NCBI RefSeq assembly: GCF_052324685.1
Contig: NC_135225.1
Location: forward strand, 15,000,685 to 15,064,684
DNA: 64,000 nt
Direction of reading: 5' to 3'
Source of the DNA: Brachyhypopomus gauderio
Lineage: Eukaryota > Chordata > Actinopteri > Gymnotiformes > Hypopomidae
The notes beneath the pieces were generated by a model. That model did no database searches and was not told where the DNA came from. It saw only the letters and a program-made list of their open reading frames with translations. This document shows positions 38,543-48,835 of the stretch, piece by piece. The translations under genes and the position numbers were made by a program. How positions within the stretch are numbered: position 1 is the stretch's first letter; every line of letters begins with the position of its first letter.

Positions 38543-38800
38543 GGGTGGCGAACGAATATTGTTGAGGCCGTATACTCCAACGCTAGGAATCTAGCACTAG
38601 GACCCTGGACTTATTTTCTGCATTAGCGCTAGATTCGGCAAAGTTCACATCGCGCCAGAACAACTGAACAACACACACTTATAATAATTTAATGCCTCCC
38701 CTCATAAAATTCCAGACATTTAAAGACATTTTTAGGCCTTGAACATGTAAAACTAAATTTAAGACATTTTAAGACTTTTTAAGGACCCGTGGGTACCCTG
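38389..38800. mobile_element. hAT-like MITE, CAGGGTAyC ends, with G33 tract
   Basis: Left end CAGGGTATCTGCACATTTTT. Right end inverted CAGGGTACCCACGGGTCC followed by TTAAAAAGTCTTAAAATG, matching the left arm's TTTTAAGACCTTTTTAATG pattern. Adjacent bases share only TAAAC, so the TSD is unclear. An uninterrupted run of about 33 G at 38508-38540 lies inside. Confidence 0.7.
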
Positions 38801-39577
38801 TAAACCAATATACAGGGTAGGTGTGTCATACAGAGGAATAATACAATAATTTACATCATACACTGCAGCGAGAAATAATACAGTCTTAATGATTTGTTCA
38901 GATGGCCATTGTCAATCTCTTTTACCGGTAAGTATATTTAATGTCCAGTTCTCTTTTAATCCTGGGTGTCCTTCTGCAGCTCCCCCTACCCTTACACGGT
39001 CATGGGCCCTTCTGACCTGTATAAGGGCTGGAGCTGTTCCACCCCAAGCTCTTTGGTAGGTGTATTTGGTAAGTCCAGTCTCTAAGATGGCATATAGTGT
39101 GGGGCAGATCTCTGACCTCATCACAAAGCCCAAGACAGTGCAGCACACTTAGAGAGCAGGACCACATAGGAACCACAGCAGATGATTCAAATTAACATTT
39201 TGTTTATTTTTATATTTAATATTTGACTGTATTTCATAAATAAAAAAGTATGCACGTTGCCTCCAACATTAGTATGTTGTTTTAAATATTAAACACATTG
39301 ATTGTTGTTGCAGTCAAAGTTTAAACTGCAGTACAATTGATAAACAGAAGCCAGATACCGTAGCGCTGCTGTCTGTTGGTTAGGCTGCTTGTGTCCCTGT
39401 GGGTGTTTCTGCCTCCACCATTAACAGTATTTGTGCTTTTGTTAAACAGCACATTGTGTTTTTGATGTAAAGAACCTGGAAATATGTTTATGAAAAAATT
39501 ATTTACAGTTACAAATGTAAATATGTTACAAGTTATTCATATGTAATTAATTATTGTTTGATTAATAAAAATAAGCT
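38801..39577. other. no gene recognised
   Basis: AT-rich DNA downstream (3') of the minus-strand transposase remnant. It may include that element's non-coding 3' part. A minus-strand frame at 38912-39148 is of unknown nature. Confidence 0.4.
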
Positions 39578-40195
39578 TTATTTAACCCATGACTTAACTA
39601 GTGCTTTGTTTTGATAGTTTGACAACAGGCATGCCACTGTAAATAACTGGTTAATGCTTACTGTGTGGGAAAGGGAAATTATGCCATCAAACAACTTGTT
39701 TTGTTTGATTCTCCTTATTACACGTTCTACGCGTACACTAAGACGGGCTATGGATTGCGTTTCAGATACCTGGTATGCAGGCATCTGACTTTGCTTTGAC
39801 AAAAATGGTGGGCAGTAGACTTTGCACTTAACACAATCAGTAATTAGGAAGCCCTTGTCAACCATCACTGCCATTTCTTCTGTGAGCAACTTGGCCAATC
39901 CTGACTGTTTGAATAACTCTTTGTCACTGACTGACCCAGCGTAAAGTGAGGAGACAAATGTCACTGCACCGTGTGGGGTGATGCCAATTAGGCCCTTCAT
40001 GGTGCAGTGAGACTTGTTTGTGGAGTACATCTTACTTTGTAGGAGTGGTGATGATGGTGTCTGACACCTGAGCTCAGTGCAGTCCAAGATAACCCAAGTT
40101 ACAGGGATGGCTGGAGCCTCGTCGGAGATCGGAGGAAGGTGGCCTAAGACGCGCTGGGAAGCCTGTCCGGAAGCGTCCGCCTTGATGTTGGTCAT
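39578..40195 (-). pseudogene. ISL2EU-type DDE_4 transposase, C-terminal part
   Basis: A 205-aa minus-strand frame covers the catalytic core of a DDE_Tnp_4 (IS4EU/ISL2EU) transposase, the enzyme that cuts and joins transposon ends. Visible: WVILDCTE with catalytic D38, then the KGLIGITPHGAVTFVSSLY block. Next come AVMVDKGFL with D113 and SVRVERVIRRIK with E157; the final part is VNQLFTVACLLSNYQ, then a stop. The triad order and spacing fit the family. The N-terminal half (normally a THAP-like or coiled region) is missing upstream of residue about 20, where an unrelated minus-strand coding remnant begins. It is probably inactive because it is truncated, though the core itself is intact. Confidence 0.85.
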
Positions 40196-40219
40196 AGGCT
40201 TGGTGGGTGTGCGTGGGAC

Positions 40220-41037
40220 GCTCCGGGAGCTAGCTCATCGCGGGAGGGAGGGGTTCTCCACCGTGGGAGTGCTGGACTGGCCAACGCTCAGGCACAGAAC
40301 GTCCTGTTCCTGCTTCTTCTTCCTGGCGTTGTACCTGTAACAGAAATGCAACACAGCCTATGAGTAATCAGCCTGTATAGCTCACAGTGTCAAATGAGAT
40401 CAATTTCAAACCAAAAAGACTTAAAGGTGGGTAAACTCACCACTGGGTCAGTATCCTCTGATTCAGCTCAAAGAGCTGTATTCTGGTCCAGGCCACGAGG
40501 CCAGGGCTGCCCAGGACTACGCCCCTGTTGATGCAGTAGTCCCTCATGATGGCAGCTCACCTGTTTACCCTGACGCCGGCGATGGTCTGCCCGCCAGGGT
40601 GAAGGCGACAAAGCGCCGGGGCAAATGGCCTCGACAAGGCGGCTCACCCTGGGCCACTGAGCAGGCCCGCTGCCTTGTCCGAGGAAGCAGCTGCAGACAG
40701 ACACAGACCGAAATCAGTGACACGGATACAAGCCAAACTAGAAAATCCCAAAGGTACTGGATTACTGAAGGTTCGCCTACCGCTTCAGACTCTCTGTGCC
40801 AGCGACAACAGACGTCTAGGAAAGGCTGCTTTTGAACCGTCCCTTCACCAGTCGGTTTCTGTGACGTGGCGGGCAGACAGCACTGCCTTTGTCGCTCTCT
40901 GGCAGTTTGTCCCAGAGAGCAAGGATGCCGTCTACCCTCTGCTGTGTCACAAAAGCCTGGTGACGCAGCTCCACTGGATTGTCAGCCACGTCGACCACGC
41001 GATGATCGCCTGGAACGTCGTCGGGTCCCAGGCTCTC
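40220..41037 (-). pseudogene. unrecognised fish multigene-family remnant, spliced, frameshifted
   Basis: Function unknown. On the minus strand there is an exon-like run after a CAG acceptor at 41038: VVDVADNPVELRHQAFVTQQ, RVDGILALWDKLPESDKG, RHRNRLVKGRFK, ending in a TAG at 40816. A second run starts after CTGCAG near 40690 (CFLGQGSGPAQWPRVSRLVE), changes frame near 40610, has an in-frame TGA, then continues MRDYCINRGVVLGSPGLVAW and RIQLFELNQRILTQW to a donor at about 40439. A third run (YNARKKKQEQDVLCLS) ends at a stop near 40220. I recall similar charged, repeat-associated predicted proteins in other fish but can name no family. The order and strand suggest it once belonged with, or was fused to, the transposase just downstream. 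Confidence 0.5.
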
Positions 41038-41566
41038 CTGGAAATTAAAGAAAGGGAAATACAGATATCAGACTGTGGAGAGGCCCATTAACTGGCTACA
41101 TCCGAAACATTTTTTAAATGAATTATTAACTTGGTACTACTAGCTATCTTGAAAAGAGTTATGTTAATAAAGTTAATAAACCATTTTACAGAAAAAAAAA
41201 CACCAGAAATTTGTGTTTTCACAGAAGAATAAAATAATAAAAAATCGTATGAGCTTTTACATGACGAACATTTTAAACAACCAGTTTACATTAGCGAAAC
41301 AGCACTGTGCACATGCTCACTACAACTTCAAAAGCCCTTGACGCGGTGAACATTTGTTGCTTAGTAACCGCTAACTTCCATCTTGTATGTGCTGGCTGAG
41401 TATGAAGTCAAATCTTTGATATATTATCTTTCTTTCAAAACGGCAAAATTTGATTCTTTATTAAACGAATGGTATAAATTAAAAAGTGATCTTATTTTGA
41501 TATTTATTATTTAATTTTATTATCAATATATTTTTACCTTATAAAGGCTTAAACGTCTTAAATGAA

Positions 41567-41660
41567 AGAGGTTTTGCTGTAGGTCAGTGGATAAAGCGTT
41601 GCGCTACAAGCCCTAGGGCCCTCAACAGTGGGAGGTTCGAATCCTGACCTTGACGCTGGT
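41567..41660 (+). repeat. tRNA-derived SINE head
   Basis: Contains an A-box-like TAGGTCAGTGG (41580-41590) and a perfect B-box GGTTCGAATCC (41634-41644) spaced as in RNA polymerase III promoters. The stems do not fold as a true tRNA, so this is a SINE head rather than a tRNA gene. It overlaps the 3' end of the minus-strand remnant at 41665-42650 and supplies that frame's last residues. Confidence 0.65.
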
Positions 41661-41664
41661 GTAC

Positions 41665-42650
41665 GCGCTTGCCATACGACACAGAGAAATTCTGCCAGTG
41701 TCTCTTTGTTTGTTCCATCTGACAGAAATTTCTTCCACTCTGTTGGTGTTCTCTGGTCATCCAGGAAATCAGATTATACAATTCGAGAGGGACAACAGAT
41801 TTTGCTTCAGTTACATGTAAGTCATCTGATGTGGGTGGCCATGGGCATGTCATCCCAGAAGCGTCACGCAAAAGCTTTTTTAAAATCAGTGCTGCATTAT
41901 AAAGTGTCCTTGTGTCCTCTGTAGCATTCACTGAGGCACCTAAACTTGACTGTTCCTGACAAGCTGTTGTACTTGGGGTTTTTTCACAGTCACTTTCAGT
42001 TTGGCTTACCTCAGTTGACTCAGGTGTTGTTCCTGTGTCTAATGGGTGAGGTAGCCTGTCTAGCAATGTATCTGCAGATAATGTCTCAACAAAAACCATC
42101 TGACACATGTTGCGCTTGCTGGGAGAGTAAAACACCAGCTGGGGGAAGTCACGGGCTAACCTCCTCTTCAATTTATCCTGCCCGCAACATAAAAACAGTA
42201 ATGGATGATCACAAAATGATATGTGTGAGTTATATATATATATTCTTTTGCTTAATTTGTATAAATTATTTTACTCCTTTGCCTTCCACATGTTATTAAT
42301 GCAATGAATACATTTTTATAACTTTGTATTTTTTTACTTACCTGTTGAAAAGGTTTGTGCCTGTGACAGATGGTCCTTCTGGCGTTTGCCTCCAACAGTT
42401 TGATACTTGTCCTTTTTCTTGCATATTGTGCATAATGCAGGAAGCACAGGACCAATACAAGGGACTGGCGAGCCCGTCCTGGATCTAAGTTTCTTTGTTG
42501 GGGAAGATGTAGAAGGACCAGGTTATGGCAGAGACTCGCATCTGTCCATATCCTGAGCTTCAAAAGAATGGGTGACTCGCTTCTCGGTCGTATCCAAGCG
42601 CTTTTTGTCTATAAAACGGCGGGTAGCAAGATACCCAGCATCTTCGGGAA
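41665..42650 (-). pseudogene. uncharacterised CxxC-finger multigene family, copy 1
   Basis: Minus-strand gene fragment of unknown function. Block 1 (about 42650-42342): EFEKIPEDAGYLATRRFIDK, then one in-frame stop, then PTKKLRSR, then CIGPVLPALCTICKKKDKYQ and GGKRQKDHLSQAQTFSTG, ending at a GTAAGT donor. CTICKK is a CxxC finger-like motif. Block 2 starts after a CAG acceptor at 42178 (DKLKRRLARDFPQLVFYSPS, KRNMCQMVFVETLSADTLLD), then a Ser/Thr-rich linker, then TRTLYNAALILKKLLRD, MTCPWPPTSDDL and VPLELYNLISWMTR. It decays into the SINE at 41660. Exon phases of the two blocks do not match, and a middle exon present in copy 2 is missing. I recall this architecture from many predicted fish proteins with no assigned role. 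Confidence 0.65.
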
Positions 42651-42864
42651 TTTTCTCAAACTCAATTTCTATGCAATGTTTATGTTTCTGCTATCCTCTG
42701 GCTCTCACCCTTTAAGCCAAGCCACCGTTTGACGCAACACTATGGAGTTCACGATTCTCTTTTTATTGTATTTTTGGAGTCGTTTTGGGAGTGCAGAAAC
42801 ACGGTGCAAACACAGATTTATCGATAATTTAACACAACGATTGTCTGCTAATCGCTTTGCTGCT

Positions 42865-43138
42865 ATGACTGTTTAACGTGAGCGTCGCATCACTGACGTC
42901 ATGTTTGAGTTCCAGCGAAATGAACCAATCAGACGAGGCACCAAGCGGGCCCGGGCACGGATAGCGCTCACACTAGAAGCGAACCGTGCCCGAGTCCACA
43001 TGAATAGTGCCCTGGCCCACCTCTTGAAGCGGGCCCGAGCACAGTTAACTGATCCGGGCCCGGTTGGAGCGCTCACACTAGCCAAACGAACTGTGCTTCG
43101 GCAGGGAACCGGATCACAGAGCCTAGTGTGAGTACGCC
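42865..43138. repeat. GC-rich non-autonomous DNA element
   Basis: GC-rich island with GAGCGCTCACACTAG-like words twice in direct orientation (near 42965 and 43068) and CCTAGTGTGAGTACGCCCTA at the right edge. The reverse complement of that edge is of the GGGCGTACTCACACTAG type, seen in Harbinger-like MITEs. A matching left end is not visible. Confidence 0.4.
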
Positions 43139-43273
43139 CTAAAACACGAATAAAAAAAACTGCAGGATTATATATGGAGAACTTTTACTATTGCGCTCTG
43201 CACCAACAGTTCATTTTATTAAAGAAATAATTATTTAGCGCCCCATATATGGGAACGGGATTAAACGAAAAAC

Positions 43274-43290
43274 GTCTTCACCTTATGGCC
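43274..43290 (-). repeat. isolated inverted-repeat end like that at 47077/49751
   Basis: CTTCACCTTATGGCCTA is the reverse complement of TAGGCCATAAGGTGAAG, one transition away from the TAGGCCGTAAGGTGAA ends at 47077 and 49751. It lies on the upstream side of copy 1 of the CxxC-finger family, as 49751 does for copy 2. No left partner was found. Confidence 0.45.
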
Positions 43291-43537
43291 TACAGGTCCT
43301 GGACACTAGGCTGAACCTTCAGGACTACAACCACAAGGCGGGCAGCTTGGGCAGGACTGAGGGTGATGATGCGGAGGATGTGATTGGCTTCTGAGGACAA
43401 AGGAAGTGGGACATATGGGGTTTCAACCCAGACAGACCCAGACAGACCGATACTCAGAGGGGATTACACATGGCCAGTCTAATGCAAAACTGTGTACGAG
43501 GCTGAAGTTGGTTCCTTATTCGCCAGTGTCATAAGGC

Positions 43538-44010
43538 CCATTCACACCCTACGGTAATTACGGATACGGACCCTTTCGTCCGGTTCCGGAGGTCGTTTCA
43601 TCCGTCAGTGGGTCCGTTGCCAGAGCGCTTACGAATCCGTAGCAACGGAGCAATATAAACGGGAAATCAGGGGGCAGTAGAGAGTCAGAAGCATCGGACG
43701 TACACCAATTCGGGAAAATCAATGAAGAAGAGTACTGGACTTTAAAAAATGACGCTCGAGTTAGAAGAGAAACTTTGCGAGTTGGTTAGAGGCTACATTC
43801 TGCTACGGTGCCAGGTCATCGCGATAAACAGCGATGCAAAAACAGCTGGGAGGGGATTGCTGGTGCGCCGGTGCCGGAAATTTGACTATACTGCCCTCTA
43901 GAGGATGTATTTTTAAAAATCATAACAACGTTGGAACCGGAAAGAGGTATAGTGGCCCGCTACGGAGGCTACGTTTGGTACGGACGGACGAAATTCGTCC
44001 GTGTCCGGAG
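43538..44010 (+). mobile_element. Harbinger-like relic with MADF-type coding remnant
   Basis: Left end GGCCCATTCACACCCTACGG resembles Harbinger termini. Inside, plus-strand frames encode MTLELEEKLCELVRGY and, after a frameshift, KNSWEGIAGA, matching the start and middle of a MADF/Myb-like DNA-binding domain typical of the second Harbinger protein. No DDE transposase and no clear right end. Confidence 0.55.
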
Positions 44011-44083
44011 GTATAAAGCAGGCTTTATTCGCACTTTTCGTTCCACCTTAAAAAATAATGCGGTAGGTACATTATGTCGCCGC

Positions 44084-44600
44084 GATAGAATGTATTGTAC
44101 GTTTCTATGGCTGTATCTCCTGATTCTTACATCGTCTCAGAAATCTGACGAGCAGGTTTGATTGTATAAATCCAAAGGAAGAAGAATTTTTACTATAGAA
44201 TATTTTTATAATTATCCTGTGAACTTGGCATGTCAGGCGATAGAATGTACTGTGCATACAGTGCATTGGTCTTAGTTTCTATGGCTGTATCTCCTGATTC
44301 GTACATCGTGTCAGAAATCTGACAAGCAGGTTTGGTTAACCACATAAGTGACTGTATAAATCCAGAAAAAGAAGATTTTTTACTGTAGAATATTTTTATA
44401 ATCATCCTGTGAACTTGGCATGTCAGGCGATAGAATGTACTGTGCATACAGTGCATTGGTCTTAAGTTTCTATGGCTGTATCTCCTGATTCTTACATCGT
44501 CTCAGAAATCTGACAAGCAGGTTTGGTTAACCACATGTAACTGTATAAATCCAGAAGAAGATTTTGTACTGTACATGTATAATATTTTATTTTAACTGCC
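44084..44600 (+). repeat. tandem repeat, three units of about 155-190 bp
   Basis: Units begin GATAGAATGTA at 44084, 44239 and 44429. Each contains TTTCTATGGCTGTATCTCCTG and GAAATCTGACAAGCAGGTTT-like blocks. The first unit lacks about 35 bp present in the others. Confidence 0.9.
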
Positions 44601-44639
44601 AGTTAGAGTGTGTGCTGACATGAAAAATGATCAAAAATC

Positions 44640-44761
44640 TCTCTCACACACACAATACACAGACACACACACATACATCTCTCTCCCATACTCACTCCAC
44701 ACAGACACACACACAAACATAAATATACACACATCCTGTACATCTCTCTCCCATACTTACT

Positions 44762-44824
<63 letters not shown>

Positions 44825-44880
44825 TACATACATCTCTCCCACACACACGTCTATCAAACCCACAACACAAACACACAAAT
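44640..44880. repeat. (CA)n-rich microsatellite region
   Basis: Main perfect CA tract at 44763-44820, flanked by interrupted ACACA and repeated CATCTCTCTCCCATAC words. A related CACACA/CATCTCTCTCCCATAC stretch recurs at 45215-45270. Confidence 0.9.
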
Positions 44881-45419
44881 CCTGTACATCTCTGACCCAT
44901 ACCCACTCCATTTGTTTGGCCCTAGACACAGAAAAGTGACCCAATTGCCCCCATATAAAGTTCTCAGTATCAGAATCAGCTTTGTTGAGATTTTTCTGTG
45001 TTTTTAACTTGTCATAAATCAGTCATTTTTGGTGAAACCACACAAAAATAAATCAAAATCATCAGCAAGGGGTCCTCTTTCACACAAAAAATTTATAAAA
45101 TTTGTCCCCAACTACGACTGTTTGTTTGAATGGTGCAAATCACACTAAAACAAGGGTTTTCCACTCAGAGAAGCAGTTAGAGTGACAGTTATTTTTGAAT
45201 GTTTCTCCCCCTTCCCCACACACGCACGCACACACACACATACTGTACATCTCTCTCCCATACCCACTCCAATGGGGGAGGGGAAAGTCACGATATAAGA
45301 GAGTGTATTACATTTGTGTGAAGCCACAACAGAGAAGCTGCAGTTAAAGGTAGGTTTAATTTTAAACTGGCTCTGCTTTTTTGGCTTTTCTATTGGTCTA
45401 TTTCACAAGACTTCAAAAA

Positions 45420-45975
45420 AGTTAGGTTGTGTGACAGGGTTTTTATATTAGCCTGTTACCTAACAGTAGTTTTCCATTACTGTAGTTGACAGGATTTGTT
45501 TTTTCTGTTAGTCTGTTTGAAAGGAGTTTAATATTAGCCTGATGCCTGACAGGGGTTTTATATTAGCGTGTCACCTGACAGGATTTTTCTAATATCCTGT
45601 TACTTGACAGGATTTTTCCAATAGCCTGTTGCCTGACAGGATTGGTTTTTTTCTGTTAGTCTATCTGAAAGGAGTTTAATATTAGCCTGATGCCTGACTG
45701 GGGTTTTATATTAGCATGTCACCTGACAGGATTTTTCCATTAGTCTGTTTGACTGGAGTTTTCTAATAGCCTGTTGCCTGACAATATATTTTATGTTAGT
45801 CTGTTTAACAGGAGTTTTCTGTTGCCTTTTACCTGGCAGGATTTTAATATTAGCCTGTTGCTTGACAGGATTTTATTATTAACCTGTTACCTTACAGTAG
45901 TTTGACAATAGTGTAGTTGACAGGATTTGGTTTTTCTGTTTATTATTTGTCTGTAACCTGACAGGATTTTTGTAA
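45420..45975 (+). repeat. degenerate minisatellite with ACCTGACAGGATTTT units
   Basis: Many variants of (G)CCTGTTRCCTGACAGGATTTT, spaced 28-45 bp apart. A longer block of about 150 bp (TTTTTCTGTTAGTCTGTTTG ... GTCACCTGACAGGATTTTTC) recurs at about 45500 and 45650, so the array also has second-level structure. Confidence 0.85.
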
Positions 45976-46144
45976 TTGCAATAAACACATTTCATACTGT
46001 TGCATAAAGAATTTGCAAAGAAAGGATTTATCTCTGTTAAAGAATGACACGTAAAGGGAAGCGATCTGAAGCTCAGAAAGGACAGCGTAGAAGACTGGAT
46101 TTATCTGATTGTGGCATGATAGGCCAATGTACACGCACTCGGAG

Positions 46145-47059
46145 TAGAGGTCTGCGCGGGACTGCTTTTTAAATCCCGCTCCGCTTTGTTTTAATCATGT
46201 TCCCGCTTGTTTTAGTCCCGCTCCCGCCAATAAAGCGTTTGTTCAAATCCCACTCCCGCTTGTTTTAGTCCCGCTCCCGCCAAAAAATCGTTTGTTTTAA
46301 TCCCGCTCCCGCTTGTTTTAGTACCGCTCCCGCCAATAAAACGCTTGTTTTAATCGCGCCCCCGCCCGCCACATACACATTTCTGTCGCCCCCGCCCGCA
46401 ATCCTAATATGAATTGAATTAATAAAATTTAGTACTTGACATTTTCTGATGTATTTATTAAAACAGCAATATATTGATGATCGCGCTATCCCATTTCTTA
46501 CTACAGTCCAAACACACGCCGTCAGGTGACGTACACCAACACTTTCTAACATATATCACAACAAGCAAATGGTAGACGATTTCCATCTCCATTAATTACA
46601 ATGGAATATGGCTTCCATACATCAGACTTTCCTGTAGTTGGCTTAATTGTGGTGTATTCGCCTGTTTTAATTGAATTTTCCACAGCTGAAACTGGTTGAC
46701 CGTCTACAGTCTCTGTCATTTCGGTATCAAAATGACAAAATGACGCACACTTCATGTTCACGTGAATGAAGATGCTTAGCCAATATTTTGAATTAGTTTA
46801 TTGCTTACTTACTGAATGATTAGTTGTTTTCGTCTTGTTCCTTGTGCATGGAAATCATTGCGTTGTTATTATTATAATTTTCTAGACTATTAATTAATTT
46901 TCTACAGATCTTTCTAGATTTTTCTACATGTATATGCGGTCCCGCTCCCGCATCGCCTGGACTAATTAAACTCCCGCTCCCGCCAGTAACAATTAAATTC
47001 TGTCCCGCTCCGCAAGATATTCTGACGGGTCCCGCGGGATTACCGCGTGCAGACCTCTA
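46145..47059 (-). mobile_element. hAT transposon relic, TIR TAGAGGTCTGC, near-perfect 8-bp TSD
   Basis: Left end TAGAGGTCTGCGCGGGA; right end inverted TAGAGGTCTGCACGCGG. Flanks ACTCGGAG (46137-46144) and ACTCAGAG (47060-47067) differ at one base. Subterminal repeats of TTTTAGTCCCGCTCCCGCC fill 46190-46390 and recur, degenerate, at 46935-47010. A BED-finger remnant on the minus strand marks the 5' end of the transposase. Confidence 0.88.
46546..46761 (-). pseudogene. hAT transposase BED-finger remnant
   Basis: The minus-strand frame includes GKSDVWKPYSIVINGDGNRL followed by PFACCDIC. SDVWK.F and the CxxC match the start of a BED-type zinc finger that binds transposon ends. The distal H...H/C half and all catalytic regions are absent. 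Confidence 0.6.
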
Positions 47060-47405
47060 ACTCAGAGTACAGTAGATAGGCCGTAAGGTGAACCCCGTTT
47101 TCGTTCTGATCCGCTCCGCGATCTCCGAACTACATGCCCGTTAGCTGATAAAAATGATCAAGTTATATTGCACTTACCAAAAATGTTTCGCGTCACAGAA
47201 TCCTGTACTTTGTTTGAACCGAGACGTTTTCTGAAGAACTATTTTCCTCACGCTGAATGATGATTTTGACGTCAAAAGACATCGCGTGACCGCGCTAAAC
47301 CAATCACGTAACCGATTTACGACAACAAACGGGAAAAAATGACAACCTGCCTAGTGCTGTCAAATATAACCTACAGAAAGAAATCTCCCAAAATATAATT
47401 TTATA

Positions 47406-47460
47406 GTGGGCATAAAATAATTATCAAAAATATCATTGATTAATATTATTTTATGCCCAC
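47406..47460. repeat. perfect 16-bp-stem palindrome
   Basis: GTGGGCATAAAATAAT (47406-47421) pairs exactly with ATTATTTTATGCCCAC (47445-47460). It sits just before a second palindrome, so the two probably form one small MITE. Confidence 0.9.
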
Positions 47461-47489
47461 TTTATATACAATAACGCACTATTTGGCCC

Positions 47490-47540
47490 TCAGAAATACA
47501 TGAATGAGCATTATCATAATCCTCATTCATGTATTTCTGA
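47490..47540. repeat. perfect 19-bp-stem palindrome
   Basis: TCAGAAATACATGAATGAG (47490-47508) pairs exactly with its complement at 47522-47540. Imperfect pairing extends outward through GGCCC/GGGCC and CACTATTT/AAATAGTG. Confidence 0.9.
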
Positions 47541-47957
47541 ATTGGGCCAAATTAATACTAAATAGTGTTTTATTTACAGCACAAATCACAATTATGCAAG
47601 TGACCTTTCATGTTGTCAGTTGATCAATTAATGGAAATAATTCCAATAATTATTGATAGCCACCCGTGTGTTTGTAACAGGGACTAAATGAATTCCAAGC
47701 AGTGCTTTATAGAACAAACAACTGGAGCAAGTGGATGATAAGGTTACCTTTTCATGTTGTCATTTTTATAAATAAATGGAAATAATTGTAAATATCAATA
47801 ATTATCAATAAGGACCCTTCAGGTATTCATTTATTCACTAACAACACATAAAAAAACTATCAAAACAATGAGGGCATACACATCAACTGGCATAAACTTA
47901 TATATGTATATACATAACCATAATAAAAGGAATGACACAAATAGAATAGAGGTAAAA

Positions 47958-47958
<1 letters not shown>

Positions 47959-48036
<78 letters not shown>
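47959..48036. repeat. (CA)n microsatellite
   Basis: Uninterrupted CA tract of about 78 bp. Confidence 0.97.
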
Positions 48037-48038
<2 letters not shown>

Positions 48039-48086
48039 GTATGACATGTAGAACAGAATGAGGGGCTGGATTTCTTGTCATCCATG

Positions 48087-48801
48087 TCACTTGAAGATTT
48101 CCATCTTCCAGTCTCTGTCCTTGATGTGAATGAGGACGCTCTGGTCATCCTTCACTTCAGCAGCTTCCTGCAACTTGCCTTGTACAAAAGAAAAGAACAA
48201 AGGATGAATAAATAGGCAGGCAAAAAAATTAAGATTTCATTTTTCCTGGTGGTGTGGTGTTGTAAAAATGGTGCTAGGTGTTGCACCCAAAAAAAGGATT
48301 TCTTGTGCACACAGATGTACAGCACAGCCAGGACACACCTCTAGAGACAAGTCTGGTTGCTGAGGCTGCCCAGCAACACACAGGGACAGTCCCAAGTGTA
48401 CAAGTGTGAGAGAGGGGCAGTGGGGGGTGGGGGAATGGACCGGGGGAGGGGCTTGCTGCTGTAAAGCAGTGTGTTGACCAGACAGGGGATCAGGCTGAGG
48501 AGCCACAATTCTAAACAGGTATTCAGTGGCATATTAACATCAGGCATGCTATGACATTTATACAAACATACCCAGTACCCCATTAAAGTCAAAGTGTGCT
48601 TCATTCTATATCAAAGATCTCAAAACAAGGGGGGGGGGGGGGTATTATAGGCATAGGGATGTTATGTATTGGAAAGTAATTTCACACCCACACACATCAC
48701 ATTATGGCAATTCAGACATACATTGATACTGTATTAGAATTAGACAAATACAAGGATTGTGTAGCAGTGTAGGCTACATAGTCATTCAACTTCTCCCAAC
48801 A

Positions 48802-48835
<34 letters not shown>

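Noticed and set aside
40675..41091. 138-aa plus-strand frame
   Set aside because: Antisense to the minus-strand exon-like blocks that carry splice sites and conserved-looking sequence.
41567..41660. Functional tRNA gene
   Set aside because: The B-box is good, but the acceptor and anticodon stems do not pair; it fits a SINE head.
44603..44944. Open frames over CA/TG microsatellites (also 1838, 21433, 47831, 48807)
   Set aside because: Dinucleotide repeats encode alternating residues without stops; not genes.
46045..46170. Short frame beginning MTRKGKRSEAQKGQRRRLDL
   Set aside because: Looks like a possible first exon of a repeat-associated gene but has no donor or downstream exon; about 42 codons only.
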